This document shows positions 10,740 through 22,454 of a stretch of 64,000 nucleotides of DNA, one piece after another. The DNA comes from Membranipora membranacea (Eukaryota; Bryozoa; Gymnolaemata; Cheilostomatida; Membraniporidae), in assembly GCA_914767715.1 (NCBI GenBank), contig OU612074.1:881501-945500 (forward strand), in the 5' to 3' direction. Position numbers and translations under genes: made by a program. The notes beneath the pieces were generated by a model. It did no database searches. It saw only the letters and a program-made list of their open reading frames with translations, and was not told where the DNA came from. Positions within the stretch are counted from its first letter, which is position 1; each line of letters starts with the position of its first letter.

Positions 10740-11202
10740 GACGGTCGGCGCTCACGCGATGTCGCCGGCGGGCGCGCGCGATAAAAGTTCGAAAATTCTC
10801 CACGTCCAAACGTTTTTGTGAAATTTTGAAGGTGATTTGCGCAGATTGGGAATTGTCCGTCCGCGCAAAAGTTAACCTCTACCCCCAACTTTTACCTTTG
10901 AACTTCTCCAAAAAGTTGAGTTAAATCCGTAAGGAACGACTCCGGACAATGTCTCAGACGGACGGGCGACCGAAGACCTCGCGCGCACACCGAGCGGGTC
11001 GCGCGCGAGCGTCAAAGCACAATAAGCATATATATATAGTGTATGATGAAGCATGTAATGTTTATGTGGCATGAAGCTTCGGCCCCTTTCGCGACTCGCC
11101 GGCCAGCGGCGCACGCTCGGCGCACGCTCGGCGCACCCTCGGCGCGCCCTCGGCGCACCCTCGGCGCACCCTCGGCGCACGCTCGGCGCACGCTCGGCGC
11201 AA
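10740..11202 (-). other. rDNA intergenic spacer start
   Basis: This GC-rich sequence lies directly downstream of the 28S 3' end on the minus strand, so by position it is the start of the ribosomal intergenic spacer or 3' external spacer. It contains short GC-rich subrepeats next to the 28S end and an AT-rich island at about 11025-11070. Confidence 0.6.
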
Positions 11203-11204
11203 CG
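11104..11204. repeat. 11-bp GC-rich subrepeats beside the 28S end
   Basis: About nine copies of GGCGCACGCTC or GGCGCACCCTC follow one another immediately beyond the 28S 3' end. Such short arrays are common at the start of ribosomal spacers. Confidence 0.8.
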
Positions 11205-12269
11205 ATGAGTCTCGACAGATCGCAGTGTGGAGGCTGCTCTACTGAGTACAAAACGCCGGCCGCTATCTAGGTCTTTTGCAAACGGTGCCTTGCACCAACG
11301 CTAGTGGGTCGATCATCGACCGAGAGCGGCCCGCCCCGCCGTAGCCAAGCGGGCCTGGAGTCAATGTACATGGCCGAAGCCACCGCGCCGGCCCGTAGGC
11401 CGGGCGATTATCGCTGCCTCCCAGCAAGCGGCGCAACCTGTCGGAGTATCAACAATGATATTCCGTTGGGACGGTTTCTGGTTTAGAGGCGTTCAGCCAT
11501 TAACCGGCAGATGGTAGCCTCACACCATTGATCGGATCGAACAAGCATATGTACCAATTGTCTGAACCTGCGGTTCCTCTCGTACTGGGCAGGATTACCA
11601 GCGTAACGACGCGTCTACAGTAGGGTAAAACTAACCTGTCTGACGACGGTCTAAATCCAGCTCACGTTCCCTATTAGTGGGTGAACAATCCAACGCTTGG
11701 CGATTCTGCTTCGCAATGATAAGAAGAGCCGACATCGAAGGATCAAAAATCAACGTCGCTATGAACGCTTGGCTGCCACAAGCCAGTTATCTTTTCTGAC
11801 ACCTCACGCCCCAAGCTCTGGGCAGTCGTAAGGATCGATAGGCCCCGCTTTCGCGGTCTGTATTCGTACTGGAAATCAAAATCAAGTGAGCTTTTGCCCT
11901 TTTGCTCTACGTGAAGTTTCTGTCCTCGCTGAGCTCACCTTGGGACACCTGAGTTACCTTTTGACAGATGTACCGCCCCAGTCAAACTCCCCGCCTGACA
12001 CTGTCTTCAGAGCGGATCGCTGCGGGCCCCGCGCCCGGAGGCGGAGGCCGCAGTGCGACTTGCAACGTGAGAATGCCGCGCGCCTACGAGCGACGCGCGC
12101 CTTCCATACAACTGAATAAGTAAAGAAACGACGAGAGTAGCGGTATTTCATTGTTGCCACGAGCGGCTCCCGCCTATGCTATACCTCTCGTGTCTCTTCA
12201 CAATGTCAAACTAGAGTCAAGCTCAACAGGGTCTTCCTTCCCCGCTGTATTTGCCAAGCCCGTTCCCTA

Positions 12270-12303
<34 letters not shown>

Positions 12304-12311
12304 TGGGAACA

Positions 12312-12351
<40 letters not shown>

Positions 12352-12352
12352 A

Positions 12353-12397
<45 letters not shown>

Positions 12398-13094
12398 TGC
12401 ACTTGGTTGAATTTCTTCACTTTGACATTCAAAGCACTGGGCAGAAATCACATCGCGTCAACACCGCCCGGCGGCCATCGCGATGCTTTGTTTTAATTAG
12501 ACAGTCGTGTTCCCGGTGTATGCGCCAGTTCTGTGTCGTGCGTTAAGGACGAACGAAGGCCGCGCCGCCCGCGAGGCCGGCGCCGTCGAAAGCCACGGCC
12601 AGCCCTGCCAGCGCGCCGCGCGCTTCTTGCCGCGACCCGAAGCATCCCGCACCTCAGCCAATCCTTGTCCCGAAGTTACGGATCAGATTTGCCGACTTCC
12701 CTTACCTACATTGTTCTATCGACCAGATTCCCTTTCGATCGTATCGGGGTTTCGAGCGCAGCTGGCGCGTACGTCTGGTTCCGTGTCTGGTTCGCTTGCC
12801 CCGCGCGCGCGTATTGATAAGGTCATCCTCAAAAGGTTTTGACGCGCGGGTCCGTGGAGCACTGTGCTGTTCACATGGAACCCTTCTCCACTTCAGTCTA
12901 CAAAGTTCTCATTTGTATACTTGCTACTACGACCAAAATCTGCACTGCCGGCGGCTTCACGCGTGGTCGCCCGCTACGCTTCAACGCCACCGGCAACCCC
13001 GTCTACTCGTCGGGGCCTGGCATTAAACACGCGTTGTCCGACGGCCCGGCATGAGTGGGACGCTCAAGCGCAATCCATTTTCAGGGCTAGTTGA

Positions 13095-13128
<34 letters not shown>

Positions 13129-14508
13129 ATGCCGACTTCGATGGCCACCCTCCTGCTGTCTATATCAACCAACACCTTTTGTGGTATCTCATGAGCGTCC
13201 GCTTAGTCACTCTAGCCTAGCGTTTGGTTCATCCCATAGCGCCAGTTCTGCTTACCAAAAACGGCCCACTTGCCACTCGCTGTTCAAGCACGCCGCCCCA
13301 CTCAAGGAGGGCGGCGCCTCGTACCCATTTAAAGTTTGAGAGTAAGTTGAGGTCATTTCGTCCCCGCTTCTTCTAGTCATTCGCTTTACCGGATACAATC
13401 ATGAGCGATGAGCGCCAGCTATCCTGAGGAAAACTTCGACGGGAACCAGCCACTAGGTGGTTCGATTAGTCTTTCGCCCCTATGCTCAAGTTTGACGACC
13501 CATTTGCACATCAGGATCGCTACGAGCCTCCACCAGAGTTTCCTCTGGCTTCGCCCTGCTCAAGCAAAGTTCACCACCTTACGGGTCTGAGCCCTGCTGC
13601 TCTCGCTCCGCGGCGGCTGGCAACGAGCGTGCCGCGGGCCGGTGCTGCGCCGACGCCAAGAGACCCTGGATCGCACCCGTTTTGCTTTCGCTATGCCGTG
13701 AGGGTTCGTGAGGCCTTGTGACTCGCAGCAGAGCTCAACTCCTTGGTCCGTGTTTCAAGACGGGTCAGTCGAAGTGCCGGGAACCACGCAGCACCGCGCC
13801 GGACGATCGACGGGACGCGCGACACCAAACGTGCGGGAGCAGTTTGACGCCGCGACCCGCCACAGCCTCCGACGGCGGGCTGCTCGGCTCCCCGAGAGAA
13901 GCCGAGCGTGCGGCAGGCGCTCCTCACCTGTGACGCCGCCAGTCGCACCTGGCCTGTAACACCGCGCGCGAAGCAGCGGGCACCTTGTCGGGGCGCTTGA
14001 GACGGCGAGGCAGGCGGACGCCGCGCTTCCTCAACACCGAGTGCACGCCGCGCTGCGCTGAACGGCGGAGGGGAACTCGCCCAGTTCCGACTGTTTGCTT
14101 GCAGGCAGTTTCACGTACTCAGTTCTTTGCAACTTTCCCTCACGGTACTTGTTTGCTATCGGTGTGCCACTAGGTATTTAGCCTTAGCATGAGCTTACCT
14201 GCCACTTAGGGCTGCACTCTCAAGCAACCCGATTCTGCGGTGACCGCGTGCCGCGACGACCCAATTGGCTGAATGTAGAGGCCTGACACCCGCTGTGGGC
14301 CGACCCGTTCAGGGGTACTCATGCCTGGGAAGCCGCGGCGAGCGAGCCACCATAACGCCACATTGCACTTCCGCCGGAGTCGGAGGGCTTCGGCGCTGGG
14401 CTTCTCCCGTTTCGCTCGCCGCTACTCGGGGAATCCTAGTTAGTTTCTTTTCATCCGCTTACTGATATGCTTAAGTTCGGCGGGTAGTCGCGTCCGATCT
14501 GAGGTCGT
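11203..14508 (-). pseudogene. 28S rRNA pseudogene
   Basis: The minus strand starts with CGACCTCAGATCGGACGCG and CCGCCGAACTTAAGCATATC (28S 5' end, about 14508-14462) and ends with GTTTTGTACTCAGTAGAGC and CTGCGATCTGTCGAGACTC near 11205. Core landmarks are present, including the intact sarcin-ricin loop AGTACGAGAGGAACCG (11567-11582). However, universally conserved sites are damaged. At 11790 the rRNA reads CAGAAAAGATAACTGG, where eukaryotes have CAGAAAAG plus 11 more nt (TTACCACAGGG) before ATAACTGG. GTCGTGAGACAGG reads GTCGTCAGACAGG near 11640. Many transitions look like CpG decay, for example CCGCG to CTGCA near 12399. A working 28S would not tolerate the deletion beside the peptidyl-transferase centre. 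Confidence 0.85.
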
Positions 14509-14561
14509 ACTCGGTGGGTTTGGCGGCAAACTGCGCCGCTCGCCGTCGTTGCGTGCAGCCC
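14509..14561 (-). other. 3' end of ITS2
   Basis: About 53 GC-rich bases precede the 28S 5' end on the minus strand, as the end of the internal transcribed spacer 2 would. The ribosomal homology stops at about 14561, where LINE coding sequence begins. 5.8S and 18S are absent. Confidence 0.6.
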
Positions 14562-15050
14562 TGCAGTAAGTGATGAGGGATACAATAAAACTCTTGAATA
14601 ACATATGAGAAAGGGGCTTTGAGCTATAGTATACAAAATTTTTCACAATATACATGCGTTGAGATGCAGTAGTCACTATGGATTGCACATGATCATGATA
14701 GCGGAGTTTATCGTCAACAGTAACACCAAGGTATTTTACTTTGTCACAAAAATCAACTTCCGTGCCGTTAAGGATAAGAGTAGGGGTAATGGGCCTAACA
14801 AGCTGAGTAGAAAACATCATTTCTTGAGTCTTGGAGGCGTTTAACAATAGGTTTAAATCACAACATTGCTTTGAAATTCTACTAATCTCATCAAGATAGG
14901 CACTAAGATCTGATTGATTTGATATGCATCCAATTATACAGGTGTCGTCTGCGTATTTAATGACAGTTATATTGCTCAAGTCTGAGGTAATCCTATTGGT
15001 ATATATTGAAAACGAAAGTGGAGATAAACAGCAACCCTGTTACTGCGGTT
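14562..15050 (-). pseudogene. LINE reverse transcriptase fragment fused to rDNA
   Basis: A minus-strand frame contains GCCLSPLSFSIYTN, the catalytic box IKYADDTCIIG, DLNLLLNASKTQEM, VKYLGVTVDDKL and FKSFIVSLITYC, the consecutive palm and thumb blocks of a LINE reverse transcriptase. The catalytic box is intact. Coding sequence stops abruptly at about 14562, where ITS2 begins; from there the frame runs on into ribosomal sequence by chance. The upstream end is also truncated near 15050 at a TAA. Only about 160 residues of an enzyme of 900 or more remain. Confidence 0.85.
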
Positions 15051-16671
15051 ACTTTACAGAGTATGTATGCCTGATTTGCAGAGGGATTTCATGTTTAAGA
15101 CCCAATTGAAAAAAATGTGTATCACGCCAATAACTGAAATTTTGTCAGTGCTGTTTTTTTGTGGCTTAATTTGCGGCCTTAATTTTTCATTAATACACAT
15201 TAATTGGTGGTATCACAATCGCTGTTACACAGCCGCCAAGTGTTAAAGCGTACATGATCCTCTCAAAGTTCACCAAATTATTGGAATTTCCAAATTGTAG
15301 CCATTCTGTATCACATTTGCAGCTAAACTACATACATATTTGCATATTATGGACTTACAAAGACATGCCACACCAACCATATTGCACCTGATATACTGAA
15401 AACATATCAATCCCTCTCGCAAAGACATGCAAGGCTCTCGTCTCTGCTGGGCATTGGGGAAGGGGATACTTCTCGCAGCATCCCAAATTTTGTATTGGTG
15501 CAAGTAGGCCTATATCCATAGGTGAGGACGCCAGGCCATGATCTTACGGTCTTTTCCAGAGCTCCAATGGCTTCAACGAGCAAGTATTTGCTGCAATTTT
15601 CTCATCATATGATTATTTGCTGACCTTGGAGGCTTAGATAATAATTACCTCTATTAGTTATAAAGTTGTTGTCCAGTGTTTGGGCTGTTGGTTCCAGATC
15701 GCCCCCTCCCCTTCCCACCTCCCCTTGACAAACATAAGCGGTGATCTTTCCCGCGCAGGAGAATTTCCAGAAAAACTCTGTTATTACTTCTTATGTTGCA
15801 AAACATGTCTAGATTTGATATACAGATAGCCAGATATACATGTGTATATTATATTTAGCTCCTATACAAGATGTCCATTTCCAACTAAATTAGAGTGTGC
15901 AAATGCTGAATCACTGCTGGCATGGAATGGAATCTCAAGATTGTATCCCAATCAAGAGTAATAAGATCATTAATGTAGATTCTTTTTCTTACAATGAAAA
16001 AATTATATATGAAATGGAATATATATTATACAATTATATTAATACAGTTAATAGTGCACACATACAACATGCGAAGTAGCAGAATAAAGATGGGAATATA
16101 ACGACTCAAATTTACGTATTCTGTATGGCATAATCATACTTAATTATGGTTAGTAAGTTTTCAAAAAGGAAGGTTGAAAATAAATGAAATGAAGCGTCTT
16201 ACTCTATCGAAAAGAAAATTGGCATAATATTTACAACATATTCTTCAGGATTATAACTGTTCACATCAATGCCCGTATTCATTTCTGCAAAGGACTGGCA
16301 ATTCCAAAAATCGACTTTAGTGACTGGTTACCACGATCACAGCAGGGAGGGTCCCTGATCACAGTTAACTCAACATGAAAATATAAGTTATTAATACCTA
16401 ACAAACGATGATGACTTTTGTATGTAATTTACATGTGAATGTATGTCACAAAGACTATCACAGGAGCAGCTCATGTCCGTGTTACTAAATAGTAATGATA
16501 ATAACGAATAGCCTGCTCTCTAGTACAATACTACATGTTCATTGCTGGATAAGAACAGATCGGCACAGGAGACTTACACGTCTAACTCATTGTTGTAACT
16601 GAAATATTTAAACAACTGTGCCGCCGGTAATACCCATATCAACACATCTTAGTTAAGCTCTTGCAGAACGA
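15051..16671. other. Non-coding sequence without recognised feature
   Basis: AT-rich sequence with only short chance frames. No exon, tRNA or clear mobile element could be recognised on either strand. Confidence 0.5.
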
Positions 16672-16863
16672 TTACATGTGGGAGTCACCCTGCCCACGTG
16701 GTGGTTTTTCCATATTGTTTTCCTCATTTCCATTCTTTTTGACTTGGAGTTGTAATCTCATGTGCTCCTCATCCTCCTTCCTCAGGTCATCCCGGGACAG
16801 GTGGTGTACGATTCCAGCACCGAATGCATCACCAGTACATTTACTGAGGTACGGAAGCGATCC
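16672..16863 (-). pseudogene. SLC1A: EAAT/SLC1 terminal exon with 1-nt frameshift
   Basis: On the minus strand an acceptor (TTTTTCTATCACAG) is followed at 16863 by a frame reading DRFRTSVNVL. In EAAT glutamate transporters this block leads straight into LGD-x-x-GAGIV. Here the match continues in a different frame as GDAFGAGIVHHLSRDDL, then a charged cytoplasmic tail ending at TAA (16674-16672). The break is at 16832-16833: CTGGTGAT where CTGGGTGAT would keep the frame, so one G is missing. EAATs are trimeric membrane transporters coupling glutamate or aspartate uptake to Na+, K+ and H+; this exon covers the end of the last helical segment and the tail. The preceding exons (hairpin 2, TM8) were not found nearby. 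Either a decayed copy or a sequencing/assembly indel. Confidence 0.8.
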
Positions 16864-17076
16864 CTGTGATAGAAAAAGATAGGAGCTTAATTTCAACAGG
16901 TGAGAGTTTGAGCCCCTCTTGCCACCCACAAGATGCCCCCTCTCAGCCGGGGTAAGAGTAGAAATTATAGCAAATAAACACACAGATTAAATTGCTGATT
17001 TGATGCAGAATGATTGGATGAGGGTGGAGGTAAAATAGCCACACAATTAAAGGGGGATTACTTCTGCTGAGTAAAT

Positions 17077-17125
17077 AGCTCAGCCAAGGAGTAACAGGGG
17101 ATCGCTATGACTCCTTGGCTCAGCT
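17077..17125. other. 16-bp hairpin
   Basis: AGCTCAGCCAAGGAGT (17077-17092) pairs with ACTCCTTGGCTCAGCT (17110-17125) with one mismatch around a 17-nt loop. No gene is attached to it. It could be the core of a small inverted-repeat element. Confidence 0.6.
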
Positions 17126-17499
17126 GACATATATAACCATTCAAGATGTTGGGAGTTCATTAGACAAACTAAACTTTGTCTTATATTGAATGTCATGATT
17201 GGACTGCAAAGGCCCCTTAATCTCAATGTCAGATTTTACTTGTTGTGCCCTACTGACCTTTTTTTGAATAGATTTTAGTCTGTCGAGGTAGTAGGGTAAT
17301 CCGTGATCTTGTTCCTCGGACTCAATCATATCGTTGGTAGATGTTTCACTGTTAATATCAGTAAGTTGTTCTCATTTTCGTTGGAATAAAGCCATAGTAA
17401 TTCAGCAAAAAGAACAAATTTTCAGAGAGAAAGTTTTTGTTGCTGCTTGCCCAAACGAAGCCATGCACAAAACATCACTCTCATCACGTTATATTACTT

Positions 17500-17640
17500 T
17501 AGGTGTGATGCTGCAGGTATTTCTATTTGGTGAGGTATGAAATATTAAATGATAGGATATATACAGAAAGCCTTGGCACTGTCAGAAATGAGAAGATAAC
17601 TGCAAATAGTTGATATTAGATATTGTATATCTCAACTCCT
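17500..17640 (+). repeat. Dispersed repeat copy, partner at 20105
   Basis: AGGTGTGATGCTGC, GTGAGGTATGA.ATATTAA, TAGGATATA.ACAG, ACTGTCAGAA and AACTCCTG follow in the same order and spacing as at 20105-20240. The other copy lacks about 16 bp near its start. Confidence 0.6.
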
Positions 17641-20104
17641 GAATGATTAATTTGTTGTTAGTGCTCACTCATAATTTTCATCCAATAATAAAATATCGAT
17701 GAATGTCCCACACAATGTATGTTGCGGCCGAGTTGACGGAGAAGTTTTGATTTTACTGACACATTGGGGTTTGATCCATTAAGATGTAAATCTGTAAGAA
17801 AATAACGTCAATATAAGAAACAAGGAAAGAAGAATAGCAATAAAATGTTTAGGAATGAATAATGTATTGGATAATATCATGGTAACATAAAGGAAATATA
17901 TGGAAAGTAATGGTACAACAAAATTAGCTATGTCACATAATGAATAAATACCTATTTGGCTCCTATGAGTTCTCGGCAGCAAACATATCGTGTTTGTGTT
18001 GTGTATGAAAATTATTTCTATATGAAATAAGAGCAAGTTAAAGCTACGACAATGAAGGATGCATCTATATCTCTGTGATTCACTTTATTGAGTGATGTCC
18101 CTATATCCTGGGTTAAAGTGCTAACAATAGAAAAATCATATAATGAGCATAGCTTGGTAGCTAACAAATTAATAGCTGTGTATCCCTGCAGTTACAATGT
18201 AGATTTCTTTGGTCATTTGAATCTATTGGTTATCAGTACCCTAATTGTTTAAATTCATTATTTTATTGTACCAAATAATCATGCTGCCAATATTTAATTC
18301 TCATTGTTGCCATGTTAATATTTTTTATATAATTCTCCCAACTGTCAGTTAATATGCAGATACATCATAAACTATCGTGAATCAACAGCACTGTAACCAC
18401 TGAGGAAAATAATAACATAAGCTTATTAAATAAAGTGCTTATAAAAAACGGCTGTTTCTTATAAAGCTAAGCAAAAATATCTCATGTATATGGAGTTGTT
18501 AACATTATTGTTTCAATATTATCATTACAATTATACTCCTCCAACGTCTTGGTAAAGCTCTCTTTTTTTACTATAGCAGGCATTACCAAACATCACAATT
18601 TAACCTATTATTTGTTCTATTTAAACCTAACGTCTGGAATTGAATACAATATCTGTATCTGAAAGCAGAAACATCTAAGAAGTTCAAGTCTGCTTTGAAG
18701 AGATATAGTTAGGCGTGGGGGGGGGGGGGAGGCGGTAGCTTAAATGCATATATGAGAGAAATTCACTGCCAGTATGACTATGCAGAGATGTCAAACTTTG
18801 CAAAGAAGAAACTTGAAATAAATGACTTGGCACAGTGCTCCTAAAACAATAATGTAAGTTGCATAGCAGTATGGAGGTAGTTTTTGCACGCAAAGCTTCC
18901 TTTCTAAGCTCCCGAGATGGAATCAGTTTCTCGATGACCTGATCGATTGTCTGACAAGCAAATGTCTTTGGTTAACAAGGAGATCTGATGGAATTAAAGT
19001 TAATTGTATTTTGCTTTGGATTGAACAAGATGCCGCCATCACCCGATTTCAAGCTAATATGTACAGTACCAATCTATGTATCCAACTGCCTTTACTTATA
19101 ATCCTGGGAAATCTCAGGAAGGGAGAGCTTACCGTAGGTATATCAAGAGATAAACGACCAGAATACAGCAGGGAGTTTGTCATGTGCCCAAAATCTCATT
19201 CCAGGTAAGGTAACATTTTACTTCATATAATCTAGCATCAAAATATTTAGAAAACTTTATTAGCGCAAACAAATGTAATGAAAATGTCACAAAAGTGATA
19301 TACATACACTTCCAGGTGTAATAAAGTTGTGTTGTATTGAACATTAGCCAAATTATAATAGCTATCATATATAACCTTGGAGTTACACGGTCCTGCATAA
19401 ATTGAAGGCAACTCCCTTTTTACATAGAGCACAAAGGTAAAAATGACATGCATTATTTCTGTCGAAAACCAGTCAGGTATAGATCAGCAACCAGTTAGTG
19501 CATACACTATCACATTTAGTAGTGAAAAATCATATTGTTATCATACCTTTGTACCTACTAAATCATCATATCATATCAACCGTGCTATAAATCCTTACCA
19601 AGAACAGAAAAAAAAAATGGGACGCTGCATTAGAATTAGGACCAAAAAACCAAAAAAATTCTTCTAAAGCTGTATACAGTGAACCATGTCCATGCCATAA
19701 CTACTAGATGAGTCATACAATGATTATATTACTTGTAACGCCTCCGGAGAACGCTGGCTGATAAGAATGAGGACTTGCCACTCTACTGAAAGCTTTGTAC
19801 CACAACTGATATTGCTTGAGCCAGTTAAATATTGGTAACTGTGATTTCAGGTGAGCCTGATCTTATTGATCGAATTGAGTTGTGTTGCATTGATTATCCT
19901 AAAATCCCACGTTTCAGTTATAACAGCTGTAAGCATAACCTGATACTTTAGGAGGTGATCTGTCTTAGCTTGTTGCTTTATTGGAACTAATGATTTAATT
20001 CTATGCTCTGAAGAGAAAAGACAATGCAAACGGATAAAAAACGAGACTATCTGCTTTTAGTTTTTGGCTGCGTGCGTGTTTTCATCAAAATTCTTATAAT
20101 ACTG
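17641..20104. other. Long non-coding stretch
   Basis: Strongly AT-rich, with a 13-base G run at 18717-18729. I see no exon, RNA gene or clear element. Minus-strand frames here are hydrophobic low-complexity chance translations and do not match the missing EAAT exons. Confidence 0.45.
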
Positions 20105-20240
20105 TAGGTGTGCTGCTGCGGGTGAGGTATGAGATATTAAGTCGTAGGATATACACAGCAATCTCTGTTACTGTCAGAATGTAAGTACAGAAAAATGATA
20201 TTACTTAAATTATAACTGAACTCCTGTACGATTTATTATT
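20105..20240 (+). repeat. Dispersed repeat copy, partner at 17500
   Basis: Second copy of the repeat described at 17500-17640, in the same orientation and about 2.6 kb away. Confidence 0.6.
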
Positions 20241-20264
20241 ACAAGCTGCAGCTACAGATCATAT

Positions 20265-20560
20265 GCTCTGAAGTTCTGCTGGTGGTAATGTGGTTAGGTT
20301 GTGTTGGTTCCCTATACCCATGCCACGGCTACTCTTACATAGAGACAGATGTGGTGTCTTAATGTATGAGCTCAAGGCACAACACAGGGCCCGTGTTATT
20401 TTTATAGTCCTGATCCGAAGGGACTCAGATTCTTTTTCAAACCCTTTCCGCACCAGAAATCGAACCCGGGGATTGCGATCAAGAGGCAACGCCCAAAATT
20501 GACTGTCCTGATTAATTAGAGCCGAGTGATGATAAGAGTGTTGAGTAGTATGATTAGAGT
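20265..20560 (-). mobile_element. tRNA-derived SINE, second family
   Basis: On the minus strand a box-B-like GGGTTCGATTTC (near 20460) is followed by a body with CCTTCGGATCAGGACTAT and ACGGGCCCTGTGTTG. This resembles the conserved central domain of metazoan SINE2-type elements (TTCGGATGGGACGTTAAA then GGTCCCGTGT). No intact tRNA fold is visible. It differs from the SINE at 2308-2646. Confidence 0.55.
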
Positions 20561-21393
20561 GTAGGGAGTGCCAAGTCTTGTAAAGAGAAAGCAGAATCAA
20601 TTTATCGGATGATTTCATTTTGATAAAATGTATTAAATTTGAGAAACACATTCTTGCAATTGATTTAAACTTCCTCTATTTGCAGCCGTTTTGTGAATTA
20701 AAACATTAAGAAAACGCATCAGTTTGACTTGAGAAACCAACACTTCACTTTCCAACACCAGGAAATTCCCATCTGTCAACAAACACAGGTAGATTTACGC
20801 TTTTGTTAATAATGGTACTGGAATGAATAATGTAGATCAGGAATCAAAAGTCAAGGAAGCTTGCAATTTAATACAAAAAAGCAATGTTCATGTATCAAAG
20901 AAAGCCTTCTAGTGGAGGCCACTTCTCAATATTGTAGTAAGATATTTTGGATAAAAGTTGTTGAATAAACGAAGCCATAAGTGGCACCTTATTTTTACCA
21001 TCTATTGCTATTTTTTGCCGATCTTTTGATTTTGCTGATTTGTTTCATATTGGGTCTGTGTGTAAGATATTACTGTGCAAAGGGGGCATAAATCAATGTG
21101 AAACAATTTGGTATGATATGTAACAAATCGGTAAATACAGTTCAATACAATTCCTGTGACTAAACTTATCATTTTTATCACACATTCTGACAGCTTTTCT
21201 AATCACAACGATCTCGTTTCACTAACAGATATTATCTAACTGCCTTGTGTTTGTTGTCGCAGCAGGTGCTCACACTTTGCTGAAACTCCTTGATTTGTTT
21301 CAACTTGGTTTCCACTTCCCTTCGCTTTGTTTTACTTCCTGCCTTACCCTCACTTCCTCTCACTTGCCTTCACTTAATCCCTCTTGCCTTCAC
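20561..21393. other. Non-coding sequence without recognised feature
   Basis: Ordinary AT-rich sequence leading into the minisatellite; nothing supportable was seen. Confidence 0.45.
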
Positions 21394-22434
21394 TTACTCT
21401 TACTTACTCTCCACTTACTCTCCACCTACCTCCACCTACTTCCACCTATTACCACCTACATCAACCTACCTCCACCTACCTCCACCTACCTCCACCTACC
21501 TCCACCTACCTCCACTTACTCTCCACCTACCTCCACTTACTCTCCGCTTACTCTCCGCTTACTCTCCACTTACTCTCCACTTACTCTCCACTTACTCTCC
21601 ACTAACTCTCCACTCCCTCTCCGCTTACTCTCCACTTACTCTCCGCTTACTCTCCACTTACCTCCACTTACTCTCCACTTACTCTCCACTTACTCTCCAC
21701 TTACTCTCCACTCACTCTCTACTTACTCTCCGCTTACTCTCCACTTACCTCCACTTACTCTCCGCTTACTCTCCACTTACCTCCACTCACTCTCCGCTTA
21801 CTCTCCACTTACTCTCCGCTTACTCTCCACTTACCTCCACTTACTCTCCACTTACTCTCCACTTACTCTCCACTTACTCTCCACTCACTCTCCACTCTCC
21901 ACTTACTCTCCACTTACTCTCCGCTTACTCTCCACTCACTCTCCACTTACTCTCCACTTACTCTCCGCTTACTCTCCGCTAACTCTCTACTTACTCTCCG
22001 CTTACTCTCCACTTACCTCCGCTTACTCTCCACTTACTCTCCACTTACTCTCCACTTACTCTCCACTCACTCTCCGCTTACTCTCCACTTACTCTCCGCT
22101 TACTCTCCACTTACCTCCACTTACTCTCCACTTACTCTCCACTTACTCTCCACTTACTCTCCACTTACTCTCCACTCACTCTCCGCTTACTCTCCGCTTA
22201 CTCTCCGCTAACTCTCTACTTACTCTCCGCTTACTCTCCACTTACTCTCCGCTTACTCTCCACTTACTCTCCGCTTACTCTCCGCTAACTCTCTACTTAC
22301 TCTCCGCTTACTCTCCACTTACCTCCGCTTACTCTCCACTTACTCTCCACTTACTCTCCGCTTACTCTCCACTTACTCTCCACTTACTCCCACTTACTCT
22401 CCACTTACCTCCGCTTACTCTCCACTCTCCACTT
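21394..22434. repeat. 1-kb minisatellite of 10- and 11-bp units
   Basis: The first part (about 21430-21530) is a 10-bp unit CTACCTCCAC. The rest is mainly an 11-bp unit TTACTCTCCAC, with CTCCGC variants and scattered 10-bp units that lack one base. No plus-strand frame of the unit contains a stop, so all three frames stay open and give false 10- or 11-residue repeat proteins. Strand composition is strongly skewed: one strand is almost pure C, T and A. Confidence 0.9.
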
Positions 22435-22454
22435 CTGGCGCACCCAGCTTCGCG

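Noticed and set aside
10872-14465. Many short frames on both strands in 10.9-14.5 kb
   Set aside because: They are GC-rich chance frames inside the 28S pseudogene and spacer.
14440-14979. LINE frame continuing into 28S as one protein
   Set aside because: The last 35 or so residues are translated ITS2/28S sequence; the real LINE homology ends at SLITYC.
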